Shown here piece by piece: positions 1 to 6,414 of a stretch of 10,256 nucleotides of DNA. The DNA lies in the NCBI GenBank assembly GCA_016840305.1, contig JAEOSP010000559.1, positions 1 through 10,256 on the forward strand. Direction: 5' to 3'. Within the stretch, counting starts at the first letter, position 1; every line of letters starts with the position of its first letter. A program made the translations under genes and the position numbers. The notes under the pieces are model-generated. The model was not told where the DNA came from, ran no database searches, and saw only the letters and a program-made list of their open reading frames with translations. The stretch is from Candidatus Hodarchaeota archaeon (GTDB lineage: Archaea; Asgardarchaeota; Heimdallarchaeia; Hodarchaeales; Hodarchaeaceae).

Positions 1-39
1 CTCTTTATCGCGTATCTTTATAGAAGAAAACGGCTGTAA
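1..39 (+). CDS. C-terminal tail of an upstream protein, probably membrane-anchored (partial)
   Basis: Reading from base 1, frame 1 gives the 12-residue tail LFIAYLYRRKRL followed by a TAA at 37-39. A short hydrophobic stretch that ends in a cluster of Arg and Lys just before the stop is the usual look of a C-terminal membrane helix with a cytoplasmic basic end. The other two forward frames give less protein-like tails. Only 12 codons are visible, so neither the family nor the reality of the gene can be settled; the reading is an inference from the hydrophobic-then-basic pattern. Confidence 0.35.
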   Translation, partial: LFIAYLYRRKRL

Positions 40-76
40 TTTGTTTCATTCCAAATAGGTTGGGTATAGGTCTAAT

Positions 77-90
77 CTTACTAAAGTAAG
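77..90. promoter_or_regulatory. Small perfect palindrome, possible operator
   Basis: CTTACT-AA-AGTAAG is a perfect inverted repeat with 6-bp arms and a 2-bp spacer. It has the size of a dimeric transcription-factor site. Its core TACT-N2-AGTA recurs in the longer palindrome at 6365-6382. No function can be assigned from the sequence alone. Confidence 0.3.
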
Positions 91-149
91 TACTCGATTT
101 TTATTCGTTAAATGTAATTTTGATAATTAGTGATAATTGAAGGGGAAAG

Positions 150-192
150 CCGACTTAAAAAACAAATTTCTAATTATAACCGACTTAAAAAA
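150..192. repeat. 13-bp direct repeat, two copies 30 bp apart
   Basis: CCGACTTAAAAAA occurs at 150-162 and again at 180-192, in the same orientation and 30 bp apart start to start, which is close to three helical turns. The intervening 17 bp are AT-rich and not repeated. Two copies are too few for a CRISPR array. A pair of protein-binding sites upstream of the gene at 322 is possible. Confidence 0.5.
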
Positions 193-321
193 TCAATCAC
201 TGTTAAATTTGAGAATTTGAAGACATTGGGGTAATACCTAATGTAGTACATTGATAAAGCCTTTTAAAGTAAAATACCAAGTTAAATTTACCGTAAAATT
301 GTAATAGGGTTTGAGTTTAAA

Positions 322-714
322 TTGGAAAAAGAATTAGATGGATTGGTGCAATCATTTCTAGGATTTAGAAAGTTTAAGTATCAATCAAACGTTAGTGTCC
401 GCGGTAAGAACGATAAGAACGTTAGCTTTAGTTACCTAGTTCATGAAAGCACAGATCCACATACTCCACTCGGTGGAAATATCGGTGTAGTTGTTAAAGA
501 TTGGGCTCGATCTTGTGGCTATAACTGTGTTTTGGAAGCAGAACGATTACAAGGTAATACACCAGGACTTGCGAGGGTTATGCTTGTTGCAAACCAATTT
601 TCTTCTACTGCTAGAGAACTTGCTGAGAAATTAGGTATTTTAACTCTCACAAAAGGTGAATTGGTTAGTATTCAAGCAATGTATCGTCAGCAATACTCTG
701 CATTTGACGCATAA
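322..714 (+). CDS. Small protein with a degenerate restriction-endonuclease-like fold
   Basis: A 130-residue protein resembling the compact PD-(D/E)XK nuclease domain of Mrr/type IV restriction enzymes. The N-terminal helix and GF-containing hairpin (res. 4-26) lead to a strand SFSYLVH (35-41), then GVVVKDW (55-61), where active enzymes usually have E-x-K or Q-x-K. The half from 85 to 117 (MLVANQFSSTARELAEKLGI, then LTLTKGEL) fits the family's typical end, in which a fragment of the form 'A..A...GI.L.....L' follows a central strand. The expected catalytic Asp is Ser/Tyr and the expected Glu is Val; only Lys59 remains, so it is probably a DNA-binding or structural relative rather than a nuclease. 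The start is TTG at 322; the frame is open back to a TAA at 283 with no ATG, GTG or other TTG, so TTG is the best choice. The gene is convergent with the MBL gene at 762. Confidence 0.6.
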   Translation: MEKELDGLVQSFLGFRKFKYQSNVSVRGKNDKNVSFSYLVHESTDPHTPLGGNIGVVVKDWARSCGYNCVLEAERLQGNTPGLARVMLVANQFSSTARELAEKLGILTLTKGELVSIQAMYRQQYSAFDA

Positions 715-742
715 AAAACTGGTTTAGTATAGCCCTCTTCAC

Positions 743-762
743 TCAAGATACTGCTTGATTTT
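743..762 (+). terminator. Short hairpin plus T-run in a convergent intergenic gap
   Basis: TCAAG (743-747) pairs with CTTGA (754-758) across a 6-nt loop and is followed at once by TTTT (759-762). It lies in the 47-bp gap between two convergent genes and could end transcription of the gene at 322-714. The stem is only 5 bp, so the call is modest. Confidence 0.35.
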
Positions 763-1553
763 CATTTACTTACAACGACACTTCGTGTGGTAGGATTTAC
801 GATAACAAAAAGAGGATATTCTTCCAAGCTAGAGTTTGCGAGATATTCTTCAACTTCACAAAGAGCTGTTTCTGGTGAATTATTTTCCTCTGAAATGTGG
901 GAAAGAATAGCAATTTTTGGTTTAACCTTAGAAATGAATTCTGCTGTGTGCCAATTTGATAAGTGACCTTTTGAACTAAGTATTCGTTGCTTAAGATAGT
1001 CTGAGTAACTTGAACTTAATATCCTATCGAATGAATGATTTGCTTCTATAACCAGAATATCTAAATTAGTAAAATTGTCAAATAAAAACGGTGATGATTT
1101 ACCACAATCTAGTAAAATTCCAATGCGAGTTTTACCATTAGACAATACATACGCAGTAGGATCAACAGCATCATGTTGAACTTCAAAAGGCATTACTTTA
1201 ATTTTTCCAATTTCAAACTGTTCTGAGATCTCGATGAATTCCGTATCGATTGGTCCCGATTTCGATCGAATCTTGTTGTATGTTTCATAGGTTAACCAGC
1301 ATTTAACATGATACTTTTTCGCTAGCGTTTTCAATCCTTTAGTATGATCTTGGTGCTCATGAGTTATTAATATCCCTGTTAAGGAACTGGGATCTGGTTC
1401 TTTGATTTCTTTTAATAATTTTTCAAGTCTTCTAGTTGAAATACCTGCATCAATTAGAATACGATCATCATTAATTCTGACAAAGATAGCATTACCTTTA
1501 CTTGATCCTGCAAGAACACACACTTTTAGAAACATTAGTTCTATAATCTCCAA
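762..1553 (-). CDS. YycJ/WalJ-type metallo-beta-lactamase-fold hydrolase
   Basis: An MBL-fold metal-dependent hydrolase of about 260 residues. The N-terminus LKVCVLAGSSKGN (res. 9-21) matches the glycine/serine start of the YycJ/WalJ/VicX branch. Residues 65-70, HEHQDH, are the signature dinuclear zinc-binding motif. Further likely ligands are His127 (QHDAVDP), Asp149 (LLDCGKS), and His197 in the branch-typical GHLSN. His219 sits in SHISEENNS. Bacterial relatives have been linked to double-strand exonuclease activity and cell-wall/DNA metabolism; the substrate here is unknown. Two starts are possible: TTG at 1553, which has AGAGGT about 4 nt upstream, and ATG at 1535 (res. 7), which agrees better with the family N-terminus. 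The gene directly follows the amidohydrolase (stop 1556-1558) and is probably co-transcribed with it. Confidence 0.85.
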   Translation of the reverse strand: MEIIELMFLKVCVLAGSSKGNAIFVRINDDRILIDAGISTRRLEKLLKEIKEPDPSSLTGILITHEHQDHTKGLKTLAKKYHVKCWLTYETYNKIRSKSGPIDTEFIEISEQFEIGKIKVMPFEVQHDAVDPTAYVLSNGKTRIGILLDCGKSSPFLFDNFTNLDILVIEANHSFDRILSSSYSDYLKQRILSSKGHLSNWHTAEFISKVKPKIAILSHISEENNSPETALCEVEEYLANSSLEEYPLFVIVNPTTRSVVVSK

Positions 1554-1555
1554 GA

Positions 1556-2518
1556 TTACCTCTTAGTATCGAATTGAGGGAAAATGCGGATTGCATTCTC
1601 TCTGAGAATCATTTTTTTCTCCTTATCAGAAAGAAGAGCGGTTTTAGCTATGATATTCTTTGAGTGTTCCATAGAAGTACCATGAACAACAGGAGTATCA
1701 GAACCAAATAGAATTCTATTAAACCCAAGTTTTCGCAGTTTGGTAACTATTTTTGGATCATTAAAGGCATAAGTAACTGAGCTTGTGTCAAGATAAATAT
1801 TGGGGTTTTTATTAGCTAGTTCTAAAACTGAATCCAACCAATCGTCGTTCCCTAGTCCTACCTCTCCATATCCTCCAAGATGAGCAAAAATTACTTTTGT
1901 TTTGACTTTATTTAGATGTTTGGCCCAATATTTTGGATGAGAGGCTTTTACATGTCTAAGTGTGGGTATCTCAAAAGGACCAGGGTCTCTACCAGAGTGA
2001 AGCAAGATTGTCCAATCCTTTTTTTGGGCAAACTTGAAGATTCTGCTTAAATTCTTATTTTTATTTGGGAAAAAGAATTGTAGTGTAGAGATGAGTTTAA
2101 TTCCATGTAATCCCAGTGATTCGATCTCATCAAGTTTTTCTTTAACATATTTCTTTGATTTAGATGGATTAACAGATCCAAATCCTAGAAAACGATCAGG
2201 ATATTTACGACATAATTGAGATACGAGATCATTTGATGTTTGGCCAGCACTCAGAATATTTTTCATTCCATCAAGCAATTGATCAGGATTTACGAAGTAA
2301 GAATAAGCATAAAAGTCATCTATTAAGTCCTCACGAAGTTTCTCATTTATTGTTATAGCGTCTGGATCCAGGTCGAGTGCTAATAGAATCGCTTGTGAGA
2401 TTCCAGATTTATCCATTTCTTTTATTAAAGATTCTCCCGTCGCAATTCCGCGAATTGGATGAATGTGAGTATCTATTGCTATTATTTGATTTTTCTCTTC
2501 CGCGCTATTCGGTACCAT
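1556..2518 (-). CDS. Amidohydrolase-2 family metal-dependent hydrolase or decarboxylase
   Basis: A 320-residue TIM-barrel protein of the amidohydrolase-2 (Amidohydro_2) family, which includes ACMSD-type decarboxylases and lactone hydrolases acting on carboxylated small molecules. Metal-site residues are in the expected order: the first-strand DTHIHP motif (His18, His20), His174 (LLHSG), His213 (IFAHLGGYG) and Asp274 (FGSDTP). Lys141 (HGIKLIS) lies on the third barrel strand. The C-terminal NAIRIFP is the usual end of the family, where a 'N...LF' helix follows the last strand. Length is normal. The ATG at 2516-2518 is the first gene of a minus-strand operon with the MBL hydrolase at its 3' end; the two are separated by at most a few bases depending on the MBL start. 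A TATA-like element 25-33 bp upstream suggests a leaderless or nearly leaderless transcript. The real substrate cannot be named. Confidence 0.85.
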   Translation of the reverse strand: MVPNSAEEKNQIIAIDTHIHPIRGIATGESLIKEMDKSGISQAILLALDLDPDAITINEKLREDLIDDFYAYSYFVNPDQLLDGMKNILSAGQTSNDLVSQLCRKYPDRFLGFGSVNPSKSKKYVKEKLDEIESLGLHGIKLISTLQFFFPNKNKNLSRIFKFAQKKDWTILLHSGRDPGPFEIPTLRHVKASHPKYWAKHLNKVKTKVIFAHLGGYGEVGLGNDDWLDSVLELANKNPNIYLDTSSVTYAFNDPKIVTKLRKLGFNRILFGSDTPVVHGTSMEHSKNIIAKTALLSDKEKKMILRENAIRIFPQFDTKR

Positions 2519-2542
2519 GTTCTATCGAGAACCATATCGGCG

Positions 2543-2551
2543 TTTTAATAA
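2543..2551 (-). promoter_or_regulatory. TATA-like element for the amidohydrolase-MBL operon
   Basis: On the minus strand TTATTAAAA lies 25-33 bases before the ATG at 2518, centred at about -29. No Shine-Dalgarno sits between it and the ATG. This spacing is what a leaderless archaeal transcript would need, since transcription usually starts about 25-27 bases after the TATA centre. Confidence 0.45.
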
Positions 2552-2596
2552 CTTCTAAATAGTTATTCATTGAAAAATTTACTTCTAAGAACTATA

Positions 2597-2609
2597 GTAG
2601 ATATTCTAC
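2597..2609. promoter_or_regulatory. Palindrome in the divergent amidohydrolase/GNAT promoter region
   Basis: GTAGA-TAT-TCTAC is a perfect inverted repeat with 5-bp arms and a 3-bp centre, located in the 199-bp divergent gap between the amidohydrolase and the acetyltransferase. The position would suit a regulator acting on one or both genes. Short palindromes arise by chance in AT-rich DNA, so this is tentative. Confidence 0.25.
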
Positions 2610-2665
2610 CAGTAAATAGCAGTGTTTATAGTACGGATTAAGGTTTTTCTTCTTTGTTGTAATCT

Positions 2666-2717
2666 GAAGGAGGGATTTATCTTACTAGCTATGAAGATAG
2701 TAACACAAGTGATCTAA
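2666..2717 (+). promoter_or_regulatory. Strong Shine-Dalgarno and possible 8-codon leader ORF before the GNAT gene
   Basis: GAAGGAGGG at 2666-2674 is the strongest ribosome-binding-like sequence in the first half of the window, yet it lies 43 bases before the GNAT start. The only ATG between them opens an 8-codon ORF (2691-2717, MKIVTQVI) whose TAA directly abuts the GNAT ATG. The SD-to-ATG spacing of 16 nt is longer than usual, so translation of the leader is uncertain. A tiny ORF ending right at a downstream start could couple translation. Confidence 0.3.
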
Positions 2718-3335
2718 ATGAAATCTGACCATTCTAAACGTCCATCAGTTAAACTGCGAAGAAATTTCTATCGTAAAGACGAGGAGACACCAGAGGTACC
2801 AGCTAAAGAGAAAAAACATAAGTATATTGTATTAAAAATGAGCTGGGATCAAGCAGATGAAGTGATTAAGAAAATATCCGAAGTAGTCGAGAATGATGAA
2901 TTTCTAAAAAAAGTTCTAATTAGACCCATTGAAGAGAAAGATGAAATTAATTTTATTCGAGCTTATAATAGATCATTTATCACGGCTCCTGATCCATATA
3001 GAAGTCTTTCATTAGAAGATTTCAAATTATTTGATCCCGCATCAACTTTTGTAGCAATTTTGTATGGCCAAATAGTTGGTTTTGTATATTTAACTATAGA
3101 AGATTTAATTAAACAATCAGAAGTTGTTGGAAAACAGGGAGTCATTGCTGGTTTAGGTGTAGATCCTCGTTATCGAAGAAAAAAGATCGCTTTTCTTCTT
3201 GCAGCTCAAGCAGCTGTTTACTTTTCCAAACATTCTGTAGATGAGCTAATTTGTGAAGTATATCATCTGAATAAAGTTTCATACTCCTTCATCCAAAATT
3301 TCGGAATGACAAAAACGGGTGAAGTCTATCTCTAA
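2718..3335 (+). CDS. GNAT-family N-acetyltransferase with basic N-terminal extension
   Basis: A 205-residue protein with a GNAT domain from about residue 66 to the end. LIRPIEEKDEINFIRAYNRSF (67-87) is the usual first strand and helix. FVAILYGQIVGFVYL (111-125) forms the central hairpin. GVIAGLGVDPRYRRKKIAFL (141-160) is motif A, the acetyl-CoA pyrophosphate loop. NKVSYSFIQNFGM (185-197) is the last helix and strand. In motif A the expected R-x-x-G-x-G/A reads R153-x-x-K156-x-A158, so the first glycine is Lys, which is unusual. Residues 1-40 are a highly charged tail with no resemblance to the GNAT domain. The in-frame stop just before the ATG excludes a longer protein; Met41 would be the alternative start. 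The gene is convergent with the next and ends 4 bp from it. The acceptor is unknown; ribosomal-protein N-acetylation is one option. Confidence 0.75.
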   Translation: MKSDHSKRPSVKLRRNFYRKDEETPEVPAKEKKHKYIVLKMSWDQADEVIKKISEVVENDEFLKKVLIRPIEEKDEINFIRAYNRSFITAPDPYRSLSLEDFKLFDPASTFVAILYGQIVGFVYLTIEDLIKQSEVVGKQGVIAGLGVDPRYRRKKIAFLLAAQAAVYFSKHSVDELICEVYHLNKVSYSFIQNFGMTKTGEVYL

Positions 3336-3339
3336 ACTA

Positions 3340-4173
3340 TCAATGTATATCAATGCTCTGAAGGGATAGCTCTAATGAATTAATTTTAGCACGTAATTTT
3401 GGAGACGTATTCTCCCAATCGTTCCTACAGAGTAGAATAAATTTGTTTAAAGCCTGTACTACTAATTTTGTATACTCTTGCAGGCTTTCACCCTGATTTG
3501 AAAGAGTTATCAACGCATTAGCGATATATTTAGCATTTTTATATGTTATGAAGATCATCGCTTGGTTTAAATTAGCTTCTAACGCACTCTGTTCGTCAGG
3601 GTATTTGTTTCCCATATAATCTGAATCGACGTAAAACAGTTTTTCTTCATTAACACGTAAGAAGTGATTGTGGTTATAATCAAGCAATAATTTTGCCTTG
3701 GAGCTAAGATAAATAAGATTGAATAAATTAAACACATCAATACTTTGTGTGAAGTCACATACAGGACTGAAAAGGAAAGGTTGGAGTACAACGACAAATT
3801 TGGTCGATTCAAGAAAATAAGTTCTTGGGTAATGAGACTCTAATGCATTTATTAATTTTTTAATACGATTTTGATGGTATTTTGCTAAATCAATAGCTGA
3901 ATCCTCTATCGTTGATTTTTGGTATATTCTAATTGCATAATAGTCAGTTTTCTGCCTATTCTCAGAAAAATCGGGGGTAATGACTTTAATAGATCGAACA
4001 AGCCCAAAATCAGGCCTAGTCACCTCGTGGAATTCATATTGTAGATCGAATGTAGCGGGGTACTGAAAAAATTCATTTAATAAAGGAACTACATCTTCAG
4101 GAGGAAAATCACTCTTCCATGGCCAGTCAATTGCTTCTATTTCAACTGGGAATGCAAACCACGAAGTTTTCAT
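3340..4173 (-). CDS. Uncharacterised protein with faint kinase-like motif pair
   Basis: A 277-residue soluble protein not recognised as a known family. It is all-alpha towards the C-terminus (about 195-250) and mixed before it. One stretch recalls the catalytic and metal-binding loops of protein-kinase/aminoglycoside-phosphotransferase folds: LLLDYNHNHFLRV (162-174, with Asp165, Asn167, Asn169) followed nine residues later by YVDSDYMG (181-188, with Asp183 and Asp185). A strand YYAIRIY (78-84) stands where the kinase ATP-lysine strand would be, and FVVVLQPFLFS (126-136) where the hinge would be. The D-to-N spacing is one residue shorter than in classical kinases, so any assignment is weak. 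ATG is at 4173, with a TATA-like element at -23 to -30. It is divergent from the methyltransferase and convergent with the GNAT gene. Confidence 0.75.
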   Translation of the reverse strand: MKTSWFAFPVEIEAIDWPWKSDFPPEDVVPLLNEFFQYPATFDLQYEFHEVTRPDFGLVRSIKVITPDFSENRQKTDYYAIRIYQKSTIEDSAIDLAKYHQNRIKKLINALESHYPRTYFLESTKFVVVLQPFLFSPVCDFTQSIDVFNLFNLIYLSSKAKLLLDYNHNHFLRVNEEKLFYVDSDYMGNKYPDEQSALEANLNQAMIFITYKNAKYIANALITLSNQGESLQEYTKLVVQALNKFILLCRNDWENTSPKLRAKINSLELSLQSIDIH

Positions 4174-4195
4174 CTCATATAATGAATTATTTTCC

Positions 4196-4203
4196 TATAT
4201 ATT
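4196..4203 (-). promoter_or_regulatory. TATA-like element of the 277-residue protein gene
   Basis: On the minus strand AATATATA lies 23-30 bases upstream of the ATG at 4173, centred near -27, with no Shine-Dalgarno between. This is the expected distance for a leaderless archaeal promoter. It is one of the better-placed TATA-like elements in the window. Confidence 0.5.
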
Positions 4204-4270
4204 AAGATTTTTTATTAACTCGTGTAATTTTAAGAAAAATATTCATAATAAATATTCTGTTGGTAGAGTA

Positions 4271-6259
4271 ATGACGATTCTTCGCAAAGATTTGAAAGAG
4301 CCAACAAATCTGAAAGAAATCTTCAAAGATGTACGTAACCATCTCGCGGGGAATTTTAAAGGAATAACACGTGATAATCAACTTGTTGAGCAAGTAATTT
4401 ATTTATTACTGAGTAAAATTCAAGATGAGAAGAATACACAAGAAAATGAACCAATACTTTTTCAAATAGATTTCCCTGGACAACCACTTATAGATCGACT
4501 GAATAAACTATTTAATCAATTGAAAACTCAATTTGAGGATATCTTACAATCGGGGGATAAACTTGTTCTTGATGAACCTAATCTGCATTTTATAGTAAAA
4601 AAATTACAATCGTATGAAATAAGTAAGGCGTCACGTGATGCAATTGGAGATGCCTTCGAGCAAGTCATGCTTCCTTCGCTAAGGGGATCACAAGGACAAT
4701 TTTTTACACCGAAAAATATTGTAACAACAGTAGTAAACATATTAAATCCCTCAGAGAATGATCTGATTCTGGATCCTGCATGTGGAACAGGTGGATTTCT
4801 TACTAACGTTCTTTTAAGAGAAGAAAACCATAATTTAAGTGCAAAATTATTTGGAATTGATAAAGACGCTTTTCTTGTAAAAATCAGCCGTTTATATCTG
4901 GCCTTATTGGATTCTTCAAATTCAAAAGTATTCTGTGAGAACTCTTTAGAAATTCCAGACAAATGGAGTTCTGAAACACAAAATAATATTGATTTTGAAA
5001 CATTTGATATTATAATGACCAATCCACCCTTCGGTGTTAAAATTCCAATTAAAGATCAAGAGTTATTAAAAACATACGAATTAGGCCATAAATGGTCAAA
5101 AGAAAACGAACACGACCAGTGGATCAAAACATCAGATTTGCATGAAAGACAACCTCCTCAGATACTATTTATAGAGCGATGTCTCAGATTGCTGAAAAAA
5201 GGAGGGAAATTAGGTATTGTGCTTCCAGAAGGTGTGTTTGGTAATCCTAGAGACAGATACATAATCGATTATTTGCTCAAAAATTATAAAATTCATGCAA
5301 TAATCAGTTGTGGGCATCTAGCCTATATGCCTCACACACATATCAAAACCTCTCTATTATTCATTGAAAAAATATCCCCTCCAAGTACATCCTATCCAAT
5401 TTTTGTAGCTGTAGCTAATAGAGTCGGACATGATAAGAATGGAAAAGAATTATACAAATTAGATGAAACTGGCAAGTTAGAGAAGGATGAAAAAGGAAAT
5501 AACATTATCGATGACGATTTTCCAACTGTTGTAAGGAATTATCAGTTATTTAGAGATGGTAAGAAACTTACATACTCTTTACAAGGTTTTGTTTTAAGAA
5601 GAGACGAGATACATGATAATATTCTTATACCAACATATTATAATCCAGAAATAAAACGAAAATTACAATTATATCAAAAAAGAGGTTATCAACTAATTTC
5701 TATCAAAGAATTAGAAGAAAAAAAGATCATTTCTATTAAACGGGGTCATGAAGTGGGCGCGAAATATTATGGAACTGGAAAAATTCCCTTTGTACGGACA
5801 AGTGACCTGATCAATCTTGAAATAAATGCTGAACCTCTCAAACAAATTTCAGAAGAAGTATATTTACAGTACAAGAAACGTCAGGATATTCAAGGAGGTG
5901 ATATCCTGATAGTAAACGATGGAACATTCTTAATAGGAAGAACAGCATTTATTACTCCAGATGATGAGCGGATTGTCATTCAAAGTCATCTGAAGAAAAT
6001 TCGTGTATTAAAGAGGGATTTTCTTAGTCCATTTTTGCTCTTGTGGGCCCTGAACACGCCTGTTGTAGTACAGCAAATTCGTGCGAAGACATTTGTTCAA
6101 GCAACAATCTCAACGTTGGGTGATCGATTACAAGAAGTAATATTAGTTATTCCATCTGATAAATCAGAAAAAGAGCGAATATCAAAGGAATTTAAGACTA
6201 TTATTACTCAAAAACAACAGCTTAAGGCGCGTTATAGAGAATTAATTAAGCTATCTTGA
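4271..6259 (+). CDS. N6-adenine DNA methyltransferase fused to an HsdS-like recognition domain
   Basis: A 662-residue type I-like modification enzyme transferring methyl from SAM to adenine N6. An HsdM-like helical N-terminus (res. 10-60, with NLKEIF, RNHLAG and KIQDE) leads to the motif X region GSQGQFFTP (139-147), motif I DPACGTGGFL (168-177), GID (195-197) and catalytic motif IV NPPFG (251-255). The order is that of the gamma class. KKGGKLGIVLPEGVF (309-323) is the typical late strand. Residues about 470-640 form one HsdS-type target recognition domain (IPFVRTSDL, GGDILIVNDGTFLIGRTAF) ending in a likely coiled coil (632-660). Normal HsdS has two such domains; a single one suggests either an asymmetric site or a dimer reading a bipartite palindrome. 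No HsdR or nuclease is adjacent. The N-terminal 110 residues carry no nuclease motif, so it appears a solitary methyltransferase. Confidence 0.9.
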   Translation: MTILRKDLKEPTNLKEIFKDVRNHLAGNFKGITRDNQLVEQVIYLLLSKIQDEKNTQENEPILFQIDFPGQPLIDRLNKLFNQLKTQFEDILQSGDKLVLDEPNLHFIVKKLQSYEISKASRDAIGDAFEQVMLPSLRGSQGQFFTPKNIVTTVVNILNPSENDLILDPACGTGGFLTNVLLREENHNLSAKLFGIDKDAFLVKISRLYLALLDSSNSKVFCENSLEIPDKWSSETQNNIDFETFDIIMTNPPFGVKIPIKDQELLKTYELGHKWSKENEHDQWIKTSDLHERQPPQILFIERCLRLLKKGGKLGIVLPEGVFGNPRDRYIIDYLLKNYKIHAIISCGHLAYMPHTHIKTSLLFIEKISPPSTSYPIFVAVANRVGHDKNGKELYKLDETGKLEKDEKGNNIIDDDFPTVVRNYQLFRDGKKLTYSLQGFVLRRDEIHDNILIPTYYNPEIKRKLQLYQKRGYQLISIKELEEKKIISIKRGHEVGAKYYGTGKIPFVRTSDLINLEINAEPLKQISEEVYLQYKKRQDIQGGDILIVNDGTFLIGRTAFITPDDERIVIQSHLKKIRVLKRDFLSPFLLLWALNTPVVVQQIRAKTFVQATISTLGDRLQEVILVIPSDKSEKERISKEFKTIITQKQQLKARYRELIKLS

Positions 6260-6364
6260 TATAGAACCTTCTATTACTGTTAAGCGGTATTCTGTGTTGA
6301 TTTTTGATGGTTGTGTTATCTCTTCATGAACTTCCTCAACTAAACAATATTTAGCGAAAATATC

Positions 6365-6382
6365 ATAATACTCAAGTATTAT
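6365..6382. promoter_or_regulatory. Perfect 18-bp palindrome upstream of the CCG iron-sulfur gene
   Basis: ATAATACT-CA-AGTATTAT has perfect 8-bp arms and a 2-bp spacer. It lies immediately upstream of a TATA-like GATATAATA (6389-6397), the position expected for a dimeric activator or repressor site acting on the iron-sulfur gene. The length and perfection make chance less likely than for the smaller palindromes here. Confidence 0.5.
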
Positions 6383-6388
6383 CATTCT

Positions 6389-6397
6389 GATATAATA
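6389..6397 (+). promoter_or_regulatory. TATA-like element before the CCG iron-sulfur gene
   Basis: GATATAATA lies 18-26 bases before the ATG at 6415. A transcription start about 26 bases after its centre would fall near 6418-6422, just beyond that ATG. If this is the real promoter, translation would begin at the in-frame ATG at 6454, which is preceded by AGGAG (6438-6442) and AAGGAA (6445-6450). Confidence 0.4.
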
Positions 6398-6414
6398 ACT
6401 GTCACAAATATTCA

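Larger units (their letters stand above)
40..321. other. Intergenic region with palindrome and direct repeats, no gene seen
   Basis: No convincing coding frame lies here on either strand. The region is strongly AT-rich. It holds a palindrome at 77-90, a tandem pair of TGATAATT at 121-128 and 132-139, and a 13-bp direct repeat at 150-162 and 180-192. A TTTTAAA at 262-268 lies 54-60 bp before the TTG of the next gene and could be its TATA box, but it is not distinctive in such AT-rich DNA. Confidence 0.5.

Noticed and set aside
121..192. Repeats considered as a CRISPR remnant
   Set aside because: Only two 13-bp copies with a 17-bp spacer, and no cas gene in the window.
1..320. Search for tRNA or other structured RNA genes in the leading intergenic region
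   Set aside because: No cloverleaf arms, T-loop GTTCGANNC-like segment or GC-rich structured stretch is visible.
4202..4393. 63-codon minus-strand frame across the methyltransferase start
   Set aside because: It overlaps the HsdM N-terminus and the divergent promoter region, with no SD or family resemblance.
4528..5022. 164-codon frame antisense to the methyltransferase
   Set aside because: It lies wholly opposite the conserved SAM-binding and NPPFG region, which is clearly coding, and its protein has no recognisable features.
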